Assembly (NCBI RefSeq): GCF_048820935.1
Contig: NZ_JBMERD010000021.1
Location: 1-38,154, forward strand
Length of the DNA: 38,154 nt
Direction: 5' to 3'
Source of the DNA: Algicoccus sp048820935
GTDB lineage: Bacteria; Pseudomonadota; Gammaproteobacteria; Burkholderiales; Burkholderiaceae_B
The translations under genes were made by a program, and so were the position numbers. Of the stretch, positions 24,381-33,963 are shown in pieces. The notes beneath the pieces were generated by a model, which saw only the letters and a list, made by a program, of their open reading frames with translations, was not told the DNA's origin and searched no databases. Every line of letters starts with the position of its first letter. The stretch's first letter is position 1.

Positions 24381-25742
24381 ATGACTGCACAATCATTTGC
24401 CAGAGACTGGCTCCAGATCTCTGACAGTGTTGAAAAATCTGATCTTGATACGCTCTATCACTTGGTAAAAATGCATGCCAATGATCTAGCAAGCGCTTTT
24501 TACGACACCCTGATGCAAGACCCCGTTGCGCATGAGTTCCTGAACCACACGAAAGTACATAGTCACCTGCATCATTCGATGCAAAACTGGGTCATCAAAA
24601 TGTGCGACCCAGCAGCCCGGGATCGCCTTCATGAAATTTATGACGAACAAATCAAAATCGGTGATATTCACGCCAGAATGAATGTTTCTGTCGGCTTAGT
24701 CCTTAAAGGGGCACGCTTACTGAAACAAACCTTTGCTCAACACGTCTTTGCCGGCGATCTCAGCGTGCAAGAACGCTTTAACTGCCTAAAAGTCTTTAAT
24801 GGGCTCATTGACTTGTCTATGGAGGCCATGAGCGCGGCTTACACCACGTCTGTCAGTGAAAAAGCGCGTAGCAGCGAAGCCTACCGATTATTCTCACTGA
24901 CGGAAAATCTAGCCACAGAGCGTGAACGACAGCGTGCAGCTTTACTGGACTGGGAAAGTCAGTTCATGTTTGAGGCTGCCATTGCACAGGATGTCAAACG
25001 TTTACCTGCGATTCAAAAATCTGAGTTTGGGCTTTGGTTCCGACATAAAGCCCGTCATGCTTTTGATGGTTTAAATGAGACACAATTCATCAACGAGGCT
25101 TTGACCGAAATCGATGAGGAGTGCTTACCCCTTCTGGCAGATCCCGATCTTCCCCTAACCGAGCGCTCCTCAAACATCCATCGCATCCGAACGATGGCGC
25201 TGAACATGCAAACACAACTCTCGAGCCTCTTTAATAAGAGTATGGAAATCGAATCAGGCAAAGACGTGCTGACCGGCTTATTAAACCGACGGTTTTTAAC
25301 TTCAATTTTGACCCGAGAAGTTGAATTGTCACGCAAGGAAAACAAGTCTTTTTCACTGGCATCCATCGACATCGATCACTTCAAACAAATCAACGATGAG
25401 CATGGCCATGAAACGGGTGATTTGTTGCTCGTGGCTTTTTCCCAATTTTTACAAAAGCAATGTCGTGGTGGCGACTTTATTTTCAGAATGGGTGGTGAAG
25501 AGTTTCTGATCTTGATGGCGGATGCCAACCTGCCCCAGGCCACGATTGGGATGCAAAGGCTACTAACCGCTTTACGAAACGAGACTTTCTTGCTTCCCAA
25601 CCGTAAAGTACTGAGCATCACAGTAAGCATTGGCTTAAGCACATACGACGGTCACCCTGACTACCAGCGTTTACTGCGCCAGTCTGACCGTGCGCTCTAT
25701 CAAGCTAAACAAAACGGACGCAATCAGCTCATCACGCTCTGA
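24381..25742 (+). CDS. Globin-coupled diguanylate cyclase (DosC-like)
   Basis: It makes cyclic di-GMP from two GTP and is probably controlled by O2 or another gas bound to heme. ATG 24381 (453 residues) has AGGA at good spacing. The first ~150 residues match the globin sensor of E. coli DosC: distal Tyr41 in AFYDTL, the FLNHTKVHSHLHHSMQNW block, and proximal His97 in IGDIHARM. A helical middle domain (about 155-290) follows. The GGDEF domain has the metal Asp residues in SIDIDHFKQIND (Asp330, Asp332), an active GGEEF site at 371-375 and an inhibitory RxxD site (RGGD, 362-365). No EAL domain is present. It is monocistronic and convergent with the CoA-transferase gene. Confidence 0.92.
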   Translation: MTAQSFARDWLQISDSVEKSDLDTLYHLVKMHANDLASAFYDTLMQDPVAHEFLNHTKVHSHLHHSMQNWVIKMCDPAARDRLHEIYDEQIKIGDIHARMNVSVGLVLKGARLLKQTFAQHVFAGDLSVQERFNCLKVFNGLIDLSMEAMSAAYTTSVSEKARSSEAYRLFSLTENLATERERQRAALLDWESQFMFEAAIAQDVKRLPAIQKSEFGLWFRHKARHAFDGLNETQFINEALTEIDEECLPLLADPDLPLTERSSNIHRIRTMALNMQTQLSSLFNKSMEIESGKDVLTGLLNRRFLTSILTREVELSRKENKSFSLASIDIDHFKQINDEHGHETGDLLLVAFSQFLQKQCRGGDFIFRMGGEEFLILMADANLPQATIGMQRLLTALRNETFLLPNRKVLSITVSIGLSTYDGHPDYQRLLRQSDRALYQAKQNGRNQLITL

Positions 25743-25756
25743 TTGCACGCGCTTTA

Positions 25757-26956
25757 TCAATGCGCTCCTTGCTCCACCACGCCTTCCTGTAACAAGTCAG
25801 CGACTTCTGTCGCTGAAAATCCGCGCTCAAGCAAGATTTCTCGGGAATGCTGCCCAAGCAATGGGGGCACCAGTTCCGGACCACGTTTCTGATGATTAAA
25901 GGTGACGGGATAGCTTACGTGATTTAAAGTTCCAACAGTCGGGTGGTGGCTGGTTGTCACCACATCTCTTGCTAAAACCTGCTCGTTCGATAAGGTCTGG
26001 TCAAGCGTGTGAATCGGTGCCACCGGCACACCCAGATCGCGCAACTGTGTAATCCACTCATCGGTGGTCTTGTGCAACATATATTGAGCCACTAGCGTAT
26101 TGGTCTCATCAAAATTAGTCACACGGTCCGCATTGGTCGCAAACTTCGGATCATCGACAAATGCCTGCATACCTGCCACATCACAGAACTTACGCCAAGC
26201 TCGATCATTAGCCACACCCAGCATGACGTGTCCATCAGCTGTCTGAAACATTTTGTAAGGACACAATGACGGATGGCCGGTTCCCATGGGCTTAGGCACT
26301 TTGCCTGAAGACCAGTAATTGTGCGCCATATAAACCATATAGCCCACCGCTGTATCTAACAGGGACACTTCAACATACACGCCCTCACCCGTTCTCTGCT
26401 GATGCAGTAAGGCGGCGCAAATCCCTGCACTGGCATGCATTCCAGTTCCCAGATCAACGGGAGAAAAGCTCACGCGTGAATACTCGCCATTCAATTGGCC
26501 AATCGTGCTGACCAAGCCGCCAAACGCTTGCAACATGACATCATAACCAGGCTCTTTGCCCAGCGGACCATCTCGGCCGTAACCAGAAATCTCGCAATAG
26601 ACGATGCGTGGATTAATCGCTTTCAGAGTTTCATAATCTACATTCAGGCGTTGCGCAGTCCCAGTACCAAAGCCTTGAATCACCACATCGGCATCTTTGA
26701 CCAGACGATGTAAAACAGCCTGCCCTTTAGGCGATTTGAGATCCAATGCAAGACTACGCTTATTGTGATTCACTGACATGAAGGTAGCTGATTCACCCTC
26801 TGTCTTAGGCAGCCAGGCGCGCGTATCATCACCTATACCGGGTGGCTCAATTTTGATGATTTCTGCACCCATATCACCCAAATACTGAGCACACAATGGG
26901 CCAGCCAACACCTTACTTAAATCAATTACACGAATACCTTTCAGAGGCTTCATCAT
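25757..26956 (-). CDS. Class III (CaiB/BaiF) CoA-transferase
   Basis: Family III CoA-transferases move CoA between acyl-CoA and a free acid through an aspartyl-CoA intermediate. The 399-residue protein has the standard opening LKGIRVIDLSKVLAGPLCAQYLGDMGAEIIKIEPPGIGD. The catalytic Asp is in SFSPVDLGTGMHA (about residue 170). The DLKSPKGQAVLHRLVKDADVVIQGF region and the C-terminal VPVAPIHTLDQ motif also fit. Two adjacent ATGs are possible starts; GGAG lies upstream. It is the last gene of the run that contains the BMP-type importer and MaoC gene, 60 bp after the latter. The acid is unknown. Confidence 0.92.
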   Translation of the reverse strand: MMKPLKGIRVIDLSKVLAGPLCAQYLGDMGAEIIKIEPPGIGDDTRAWLPKTEGESATFMSVNHNKRSLALDLKSPKGQAVLHRLVKDADVVIQGFGTGTAQRLNVDYETLKAINPRIVYCEISGYGRDGPLGKEPGYDVMLQAFGGLVSTIGQLNGEYSRVSFSPVDLGTGMHASAGICAALLHQQRTGEGVYVEVSLLDTAVGYMVYMAHNYWSSGKVPKPMGTGHPSLCPYKMFQTADGHVMLGVANDRAWRKFCDVAGMQAFVDDPKFATNADRVTNFDETNTLVAQYMLHKTTDEWITQLRDLGVPVAPIHTLDQTLSNEQVLARDVVTTSHHPTVGTLNHVSYPVTFNHQKRGPELVPPLLGQHSREILLERGFSATEVADLLQEGVVEQGAH

Positions 26957-27016
26957 GCCAGGGAGTCTCCATCTAGTTTTAATCTGTTCTAAGTGCTAGG
27001 AATGAATCCGGTCACG

Positions 27017-27505
27017 TTAAGCATCGGCAGGACGTTTTCTTAGAAGATAACGATGCTCACCATCCATCACCTCTTCACCACGTTGATTCTTCACACTGGC
27101 TTTCATCACAAGCACACCCGTTGTGCGACCCGGGATCATTTCACTCACAGTCAAGCTGCTGTAGAGCGTATCGCCCACAAACACGGGTTTCAGAAAACGA
27201 CTGCTTTGTTCAAGAAACGCCATCAAAGACTCGTTGACCAGATGCGGAAAAACACCCGCACCGGCTGCTGTCTGAATCGCAACCTGATAACCGTGTGCGA
27301 GCATGTGGGGCATACCTCGGGCACGGCAGTACTCAACGTCATAATGAATGGGGTGATTGTCGCCACTGGCCAGTTGAAATGCGGCAAACATCGCATCCGT
27401 CATGGTTCGGGAAGGGTTATTAAACACCTCCCCGATTTCGAAGTCTTCAAAGTAACGTTCGGTGTGCATAGTATGCAACGGATGCGCAGGCGTCGTTCCA
27501 GACAT
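27017..27505 (-). CDS. MaoC-like hotdog hydratase
   Basis: MaoC-domain proteins hydrate or dehydrate enoyl-CoA thioesters. The ATG at 27505 gives 162 residues; a GTG three codons upstream sits only 2 nt from AGGAG and is less likely. The hydratase motif is present: FAAFQLASGDNHPIHYDVEYCR with the Asp-His pair. The FEDFEIGEVF opening is typical of the mesaconyl-CoA or (R)-hydratase group. It lies 55 bp after the binding-protein gene and before the CoA-transferase, suggesting a role in degrading the imported compound after CoA activation. Confidence 0.88.
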   Translation of the reverse strand: MSGTTPAHPLHTMHTERYFEDFEIGEVFNNPSRTMTDAMFAAFQLASGDNHPIHYDVEYCRARGMPHMLAHGYQVAIQTAAGAGVFPHLVNESLMAFLEQSSRFLKPVFVGDTLYSSLTVSEMIPGRTTGVLVMKASVKNQRGEEVMDGEHRYLLRKRPADA

Positions 27506-27560
27506 AGTTTTCACAGCTCCTGTTTAAATCAAAAATGAACATGAGACCGTGTAGTATGGA

Positions 27561-28649
27561 TCACCGCGGCAGTTTTGAGTGCACACCCTTAACATAAAAG
27601 TTCATTTTGGCCATTTCGTCGTCCGTCATCACTTGTCCCGGCTTGAGAATCTCCTTGCCATCTTGATCGACCATTGGACCTGTAAAGGGATGGAATGTGC
27701 CTGCACGCAATTTTTCAGTCACCTCTGCCACTTTATCCTGCATGACTTGAGGAACTAATGGATTGATCGGTGCCAGTTCCACAAAACCTTCTTGGAACCC
27801 ACCCCAGATCGATTCGGTCATGCCCTCTTTGGCCAATTCCCGTTCAATCAGCTTCGTGTAATAAGGTCCCCAGTGATGGGTCGTACCTGACAGCTGTGCA
27901 TCAGGACCGTATTTAGACATATCGGAGTGGTAAGACATCGCATAAACACCGCTATCTTGAGCCGCTTGCACCACGGCTGTGGAGTCTGTGTGATGGGTAA
28001 TCACATCAGCACCTTGTGCCACCAATGCTTGTGCGGCTTCGCGCTCTTTGCCCGGATCGTACCAACTGTTCACCCAGATCACACGCACTTGCACATCGGG
28101 GTTGACGCTCAAAGCACCCAGCGTAAAGGCATTAATACCCTGCAGCACTTCAGGAATCGGAAAAGCGGCGACATAACCTAAGATATCTGATTTGGTCATT
28201 TCACCCGCGATCATGCCATTCAGATAACGGCCTTCATAAAAACGGGCGTTGTAATTTTTAAAGTTAGCACCTTCTTTGAAACCCGTGGCATGCATAAATT
28301 TCACATTTGGGAATTGCTTGGCGACACGCTCCACAAAGTTCATGTACCCAAAACTGGTTGCAAAGATTAGATCGTGACCGCTACTGGCCATTTCACGAAT
28401 CACGCGCTCAGCATCAGCCCCTTCGGGCACGCTTTCAACAAACGTGGTCGTCACTTTATCGCCCAGATTGTCCAGCATTTCCAGACGACCCAAGTCATGT
28501 TGATACGTCCAGCCGGCATCACCGATCGGACTGACATAGACAAACCCGACCTTAAGGGGATCATCGGCTAACGCAGGTGCATTAAAAGCCACCATCGAGA
28601 CAGTCAGCGCAGCCAAAGCACCGCGCAACAGTGTATTTTTTTTAATCAT
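27561..28649 (-). CDS. BMP-family ABC substrate-binding protein
   Basis: This is the periplasmic receptor of an ABC importer of the basic-membrane-protein (PnrA-like) class, whose studied members bind purine nucleosides. The 362 residues start with a signal peptide (cleavage probably after Ala28, PALA|DD) and no lipobox. Family features are KVGFVYVSPIGDAGWTYQHDLGR, the DLIFATSFGYMNFVERVAKQFPNVKFMHATGF block and the YEGRYLNGMIAGEMTKSDILGYV segment. Its ATG overlaps the preceding permease stop codon (ATGA). The ligand is not known; the neighbours argue for an acid rather than a nucleoside. Confidence 0.92.
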   Translation of the reverse strand: MIKKNTLLRGALAALTVSMVAFNAPALADDPLKVGFVYVSPIGDAGWTYQHDLGRLEMLDNLGDKVTTTFVESVPEGADAERVIREMASSGHDLIFATSFGYMNFVERVAKQFPNVKFMHATGFKEGANFKNYNARFYEGRYLNGMIAGEMTKSDILGYVAAFPIPEVLQGINAFTLGALSVNPDVQVRVIWVNSWYDPGKEREAAQALVAQGADVITHHTDSTAVVQAAQDSGVYAMSYHSDMSKYGPDAQLSGTTHHWGPYYTKLIERELAKEGMTESIWGGFQEGFVELAPINPLVPQVMQDKVAEVTEKLRAGTFHPFTGPMVDQDGKEILKPGQVMTDDEMAKMNFYVKGVHSKLPR

Positions 28650-29581
28650 GAATTTTCCTTGATAAAAGGTTTGCCCAAAGACGCAGGCGAATTAAGACGA
28701 ATCATTTTGACATTTCTGGAAATCAAAACCAGCACCACAATCGTGGCGAGATAGGGTGAAGCCGACAGCCATTGCGCTGGAATCGCAATCGACAGACTCG
28801 AAGACTGCAAAAACATCTGCGAAATCATCACGCCACCAAACAAATAAGCGCCCAGCAATACCCGTCCAGCCCGCCAAGTCGCAAACACCACAAGTGCAAG
28901 CGCAATCCAGCCTCGACCTGCAATCATGCCTTCGGCCCACATAGGCGTGTGAAAGACTGAAACAAAGGCGCCACCTAAACCGGCCATCGCGCCTCCAAAG
29001 AGGACAGCGCAATAGCGAATCAAAAACACATTCAATCCAACCGCATGGGCCGACTGGGGGGATTCACCTACCGCTTTCAATGCAAGGCCGGCACGGGTGC
29101 GGCTTAAGAACCACATCACCGCAAACAAAAGCATCCAGCTCACATAAACCAACCATTGCTGTCGAAACAGCCCTTTACCCAGTAGTGGTAAATCAGACAA
29201 CCAAGGAATCGCACTGGGCGCAATGGTGGCCAACACTTTGGCTTCGAAAGGTTTTCCTAGAAAGGCCGCCAGCCCCACCCCAAATATTGCGACTGCCAAA
29301 CCTGTCGCCACTTGATTAGCGAGCAAATGAATGGTGATGAAAGCAAAAATCGTGCTCAACAAAACACCTGCCAGCATCCCTGCGACTAAACCCGCACCCG
29401 TCGAACCAAACTCATGCGCCACCACAAACGCAGCGACTGCGCCAACCGACATCATCCCTTCAGCCCCGAGGTTGAGCATGCCGGACTTCTCTGCCACGAG
29501 CTCACCCAACGCCACGAGTAAAAGCGGTGTTCCAGCCACAATCGTGGCAAACAGAATGGATTCAAGCAAGGCCAAATTCAT
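28646..29581 (-). CDS. ABC transporter permease (BMP-type importer, subunit 2)
   Basis: An integral membrane permease of 311 residues in the branched-chain/ribose-type permease family. It has the characteristic segment VAEKSGMLNLGAEGMMSVGAVAAFV and about eight hydrophobic helices. The EAA-like loop LKAVGESPQSAHAVGLNVFLIRY probably contacts the ATPase. It overlaps the upstream permease by 4 bp and the binding-protein gene by 4 bp, so translation of all three is coupled. Confidence 0.92.
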   Translation of the reverse strand: MNLALLESILFATIVAGTPLLLVALGELVAEKSGMLNLGAEGMMSVGAVAAFVVAHEFGSTGAGLVAGMLAGVLLSTIFAFITIHLLANQVATGLAVAIFGVGLAAFLGKPFEAKVLATIAPSAIPWLSDLPLLGKGLFRQQWLVYVSWMLLFAVMWFLSRTRAGLALKAVGESPQSAHAVGLNVFLIRYCAVLFGGAMAGLGGAFVSVFHTPMWAEGMIAGRGWIALALVVFATWRAGRVLLGAYLFGGVMISQMFLQSSSLSIAIPAQWLSASPYLATIVVLVLISRNVKMIRLNSPASLGKPFIKENS

Positions 29582-30681
29582 GAGGACGCCTGCACAGATC
29601 GAGTGGCTTGTGCAGCACGTTTTGATCCGACCGTCACACGGAAACGAATCAGCACATCACAGGCCAACAGATAAAACAACAGCAAACCTTGGAACACCAT
29701 GGAAATCGATCCAGGCAAACCCAAATATTGCTGAGATTGTTCACCGCCAATAAAAAACAAAGCCATCACCAGAGAGGCGAGCGCAATCCCCAACGGACTC
29801 AAGCGCCCTACAAACGCCACAATGATGGCGGCAAATCCATATCCATTGCTGATGCGGTCCGTTAACTGCCCCATCGGTCCAGCTACTTCAGCCATCCCCG
29901 CTAGTCCCGCGCAACCACCACCAATCAGCAATCCCAACCAAACCATGCGATGCGCTGAAATTCCTGCATAGCGAGCCGCCTGCGCAGACTCACCCGCCAA
30001 ACGCATTCTGAATCCCAACTCAGTTCGGTACATCAGGATATACGTGGCAATGAGCACGCCAATGGTGACCCATAAGATCATATTTAGCCGTGTACCCGTC
30101 AGAATCACGGGTAAAAGCGCATAATCTTCAAACATAACGGTCTGTGGAAAATTCAAACCCATGGGATCGCGCAATGGCCCAAAAACCAGCCAAGACGCCA
30201 ACAGATTCGCCACATACACCAGCATCAATGACACTAGAATCTCATTGGCATTGAATTGATTTTTCAACCAAGCGGCAATACCCGCCCATGCAGCCCCACC
30301 CAGCACACCCGCCAGCATCATCAGGGTCAATGTGATCACATGGCCTGCATCGACATACAAGGCAATGACCGTTGCGGTAATCGCACCAACAATAAATTGT
30401 CCTTCAGCACCAATATTCCACACATTGGCCCGAAACCCGATGGCTAGGCCTGCGGCACAGATAGCCAAGGGTGTTGCCTTTAAAAGCAGCTCACTCCAAG
30501 CGTAACGGGATTTCATGGGGTTCACTAAAAACACTTCCAGCGCGCGTAAAACGTCCTGCCCTAGCAGAGCAAACATCAACGCACCCGTCAAAAGCGTGAG
30601 TACAACCGCTAAAACCGGTGACAACCATCGCCAGGTTGAGCTGGCTTGTGGCCGTTGTTCAAGCCGCAGTCGCATGTGCAT
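29578..30681 (-). CDS. ABC transporter permease (BMP-type importer, subunit 1)
   Basis: The larger permease of the importer, 367 residues, with the family signature AAGLAIGFRANVWNIGAEGQFIVGAI. The coupling loop is MRLAGESAQAARYAGISAHRMVWLG, and about nine to ten hydrophobic segments are seen. The start ATG lies inside the end of the ATPase gene (23-bp overlap); a second ATG two codons later is equally possible. A NupP/YufP-like role in nucleoside uptake is the closest known parallel. Confidence 0.92.
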   Translation of the reverse strand: MHMRLRLEQRPQASSTWRWLSPVLAVVLTLLTGALMFALLGQDVLRALEVFLVNPMKSRYAWSELLLKATPLAICAAGLAIGFRANVWNIGAEGQFIVGAITATVIALYVDAGHVITLTLMMLAGVLGGAAWAGIAAWLKNQFNANEILVSLMLVYVANLLASWLVFGPLRDPMGLNFPQTVMFEDYALLPVILTGTRLNMILWVTIGVLIATYILMYRTELGFRMRLAGESAQAARYAGISAHRMVWLGLLIGGGCAGLAGMAEVAGPMGQLTDRISNGYGFAAIIVAFVGRLSPLGIALASLVMALFFIGGEQSQQYLGLPGSISMVFQGLLLFYLLACDVLIRFRVTVGSKRAAQATRSVQASS

Positions 30682-32185
30682 CCTTTTTCTGATCAGGCCA
30701 AGAACCGCCCATCCACGCCCCTAGTTGAGCGACATCTGTATCCTGGACGGCCACCACAGGTGACAAACGACCTTGGGCGATTACACAAATCTCATCACTC
30801 ATTTCAAACAATTCATCGAGATCTTCGGACAACACGATGACCGCGCATCCTTGTCTAGCCAGATCTATCAGGGCTTGGCGGATTTGCGCAGCTGCCCCCA
30901 CGTCAACGCCCCAAGTGGGTTGTGCACAAATGAGTAGTTTAGGGTTTTGAAGGATTTCGCGAGCTAGAATAAATTTTTGTAGATTACCACCCGACAATGA
31001 GCGTGCCAGCGCTTGAGGACCAGAGGCTTTCACATCAAATAAATCAATACAGGCTTGTGCAAAGTCATGCATCGCACGGCGACTGACAAATCCACGTTTC
31101 ACAAGATGCTTACGCCGCCCTGCAGTGAGGAGTGTGTTTTCTGCGAGAGTCAGACTCGGTAATGCGGCTGTCATTTGCCGATCTTCGGGGACTGAACCAA
31201 TTCCCAGGTCACGCCGAGCTTGCACACCAAGGTGTTCAATGCGTTGTCCATCAAACTCAATCGTCGCTTGCGCCACCTGTTGCTCACCATTAATGAGCTG
31301 CAACAACTGGGTTTGACCATTGCCAGAAATACCTGCAATTCCTAATACTCGCCCTTGTCTGGCAGACAACTCCAGTGTGGCGTCGTGTTGTTGTTTAATC
31401 GTAAGCGTATCGAGTGCGACCGATCGCAGTGTCAGACGGACAGGTCCTGACGGCACTTGCGTGCGTATAGGGGCTTCAAAATCATGACCAATCATCATTC
31501 GGGCCAGCGACCGTGCCGATTCTTCAGCTGGCTGACAGCGACCACTCACACGACCATGACGCAAAACGGTCGCGGTATCGCACAGGGCCATAATCTCTTC
31601 GAGCTTGTGACTGATGTAGAGGATTGCACAGCCTTCATCTCGAATCTGACGCAATGTCTTAAACAACTGTTGCACCGCTGCTGGCGTCAGAACAGACGTC
31701 GGTTCGTCCATGATCAGAAGTTTGGGGTTTTGTAGTAAGCAGCGGATAATTTCGACACGTTGGCGCTCACCCAAAGACAAATCATGCACATAATCATGGG
31801 GATTAACCGACAAACCGTAATGTTCAGATAAGCGTGAGATTTCATTGGCAACCCACTGGGTATCTGGATTACCATCGAGTGCGAGGACGGTATTTTGTGC
31901 AACGGTGAGTGTTTCAAACAAAGAGAAATGCTGAAACACCATGCCAATTCCCAACGCACGTGCTTGCGCCGGGTTATCTAATTGCACGACCTGCCCTTCC
32001 CAGATAATTTCACCTGCAGTCGGTTCGGTCACACCGTAAATCATTTTCATGAGCGTCGATTTACCGGCACCGTTTTCACCGAGCACGGCATGGATTTCGC
32101 CCGCACGAACCTCTAGACTGACGTCTTCATTTGCGACAGTCGAAGGGAAAACCTTCGTAAGACCTGAGACCCGTAAGCGAACCAT
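30659..32185 (-). CDS. ABC transporter ATP-binding protein, duplicated NBD
   Basis: A cytoplasmic ATPase of 508 residues with two nucleotide-binding domains in one chain. Domain 1 is canonical: Walker A GENGAGKST, signature LSLGERQRVEI, Walker B LLIMDEPTSVLTP. Domain 2 has the degenerate Walker A GISGNGQTQ, signature LSGGNLQKFILARE and LLICAQPTWGVDVGA with Gln for the catalytic Glu, as usual for this NupO/YufO/RbsA-like family. It is the first importer gene, 34 bp after the EamA transporter gene, and overlaps the next permease gene. Confidence 0.94.
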   Translation of the reverse strand: MVRLRVSGLTKVFPSTVANEDVSLEVRAGEIHAVLGENGAGKSTLMKMIYGVTEPTAGEIIWEGQVVQLDNPAQARALGIGMVFQHFSLFETLTVAQNTVLALDGNPDTQWVANEISRLSEHYGLSVNPHDYVHDLSLGERQRVEIIRCLLQNPKLLIMDEPTSVLTPAAVQQLFKTLRQIRDEGCAILYISHKLEEIMALCDTATVLRHGRVSGRCQPAEESARSLARMMIGHDFEAPIRTQVPSGPVRLTLRSVALDTLTIKQQHDATLELSARQGRVLGIAGISGNGQTQLLQLINGEQQVAQATIEFDGQRIEHLGVQARRDLGIGSVPEDRQMTAALPSLTLAENTLLTAGRRKHLVKRGFVSRRAMHDFAQACIDLFDVKASGPQALARSLSGGNLQKFILAREILQNPKLLICAQPTWGVDVGAAAQIRQALIDLARQGCAVIVLSEDLDELFEMSDEICVIAQGRLSPVVAVQDTDVAQLGAWMGGSWPDQKKDAHATAA

Positions 32186-32219
32186 CTTTGTATTATCCGA
32201 CGACTATCGATTTATTCGA

Positions 32220-33098
32220 CTAAGCACTCACTTGCGTGAGCGCAATCACCCCAAAAATCACCAAAGCACACCCAAACGTGCGCCAAAACCCAACTTGCTC
32301 TCGCAGCACGACCATACCAAGCATCACACCCAACATCATCGACATCTCGCGTGCGGGTGCGACCACACTCAAGGGTGAGCCCAATCGCAATGCCCAAAGC
32401 ACCAAAATATAGGACATTGGAGATAAAACTCCAACCGCAATGGCCAAGCCCCATTTGCCACGCATCCGTGCACGACATTTAGCCGGATCACGCAATATTA
32501 AAGGCAACAGCAACAACATGCGAAACAAATTACCAAACCAATCGAGCACGACCGGATGAACAGCCAATCGCTTGACAGCAAACGCATCCACCACCGTGTA
32601 AGTTGCAATCATAAGCCCAGTCAGCCCACCCCAACGCACACCGAGCTGAGATTTTGGTTCAAAAAACAGTCGGATTCGTCCGCGCGTGCTGATCAGAATG
32701 ATACCAAGCACAACCGCGATCAGCCCTGTCACACCAAAACCGGTCACAGGTTCACCTAAGATGACAAAGGCCCCGATCGTTGAAAACACGGGCCCCATCC
32801 CTCTGGCCACCGGATACACAACCGACAAATCGGTAACTTGATAGCCCCGCTGTAAGCACAAGCTATAGACCAGATGCACAACACCACTGATCGCAATAAA
32901 CAGCCATGCTTGCCCTGACAACACGCCATGGCCTGACCAGAAAAGATAAAGCAACCATGGCAAATAAGCGACACACCCCACAGCCGCATACGTAAATACG
33001 AACACAGGACCGGCATCCGCCGCACGTTTAGATAACAGATTCCAAGTCGCGTGGATCAGCGCAGCGAGCACAACCAACGACAATGTGAACAACGTCAT
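32220..33098 (-). CDS. EamA/DMT-family transporter
   Basis: A drug/metabolite-transporter superfamily protein with two EamA repeats and about ten membrane helices. ATG 33098 (292 residues) is preferred because a perfect AGGAGG lies 4 nt upstream and the first helix starts at once (MTLFTLSLVVLAALIHATWNLLSKRA). An ATG ten codons earlier, with AAGGA, is possible. Repeat motifs include SVVYPVARGMGPVFSTIGAFVILGEPVTG and the second PLSVVAPAREMSMMLGVMLGMVVLREQ. It heads the minus-strand run with the BMP importer. It may export a product or import a related compound; this is not known. Confidence 0.87.
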   Translation of the reverse strand: MTLFTLSLVVLAALIHATWNLLSKRAADAGPVFVFTYAAVGCVAYLPWLLYLFWSGHGVLSGQAWLFIAISGVVHLVYSLCLQRGYQVTDLSVVYPVARGMGPVFSTIGAFVILGEPVTGFGVTGLIAVVLGIILISTRGRIRLFFEPKSQLGVRWGGLTGLMIATYTVVDAFAVKRLAVHPVVLDWFGNLFRMLLLLPLILRDPAKCRARMRGKWGLAIAVGVLSPMSYILVLWALRLGSPLSVVAPAREMSMMLGVMLGMVVLREQVGFWRTFGCALVIFGVIALTQVSA

Positions 33099-33329
33099 CC
33101 AACCTCCTGAAACCGGAACAGATGCCATCGATCCTTAGTCCTATGGCGGAACTTATCAACCTTGACTCGGATCTGACTATGGCAATGAATGCAATCCGAC
33201 CAATGGTACGCTTAAGAACCGCATATAAAATATGCACAAGACGCTGATGCGTAAACTGATGCACAGACTCATCCATGCATCAACAGCTCACACTGATTAC
33301 TTATTCTCAAAACTCAACTGCCCATACCC

Positions 33330-33953
33330 ATGCTTCGCCAAATCCGTCATCTCTTATCTCGATCTTTCAAAATCTTGGCTTTCAGTGCGTTTGTCGTGCT
33401 TGCGGCTTGTTCGGAGCGTTCGCCCGATTGGCATCTATACAATGTCAGCGGCCACCTTCCTGATCTGGCTTTTAAGTTGCAGGCTGCTGATCAGAAAACT
33501 CTCACTGAAAAAGATCTGGCGGGTCTAACCACAATGGTGTTCTTTGGCTATGCCAGCTGCCCTGACATCTGTCCGACAACCATGGCACAACTCAGTGAAG
33601 TGATGGAAAACCTTGGTGATGATGCACAAAACGTTCGGATTGTGTTTATCAGTGTGGACCCGCATCGAGACACACCTGACATTTTGCAAGCCTATGTCGA
33701 TGCATTTAATCCCAATGCCATTGGACTCACAGGCGATGAGCAAACCATTGCCAAACTCGCAAAACGTTACCGAGTGGCTTATCAGATCGAAAAACCAAAT
33801 CCGGGCGATCCTGAAGATCTTTATGATGTCACCCACAGTCAAGGGGTCTACATCTTTGATAATCGCGGCAAAGCTCGTCTACTGGCCTCTGACTCTGAAG
33901 ACACCGAAGCCTTTACCCAAGACATGCGCAAGCTAATTAAACAGACTCGGTAA
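33330..33953 (+). CDS. SCO1/SenC copper-assembly lipoprotein
   Basis: SCO proteins bind copper and act as thiol reductants in maturing the CuA site of cytochrome c oxidase. The 207-residue product has a lipoprotein signal with lipobox LAAC (Cys27), so it is anchored in the membrane facing the periplasm. The thioredoxin fold carries CPDICP (Cys77, Cys81) and the conserved His169 in DVTHS, all three copper ligands. It is divergent from the EamA/BMP run. A possible -35 (TTGACT, 33162-33167) lies upstream, with a poor -10. A PCu(A)C partner is encoded 11 kb away. Confidence 0.93.
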   Translation: MLRQIRHLLSRSFKILAFSAFVVLAACSERSPDWHLYNVSGHLPDLAFKLQAADQKTLTEKDLAGLTTMVFFGYASCPDICPTTMAQLSEVMENLGDDAQNVRIVFISVDPHRDTPDILQAYVDAFNPNAIGLTGDEQTIAKLAKRYRVAYQIEKPNPGDPEDLYDVTHSQGVYIFDNRGKARLLASDSEDTEAFTQDMRKLIKQTR

Positions 33954-33963
33954 TTACACAGGT

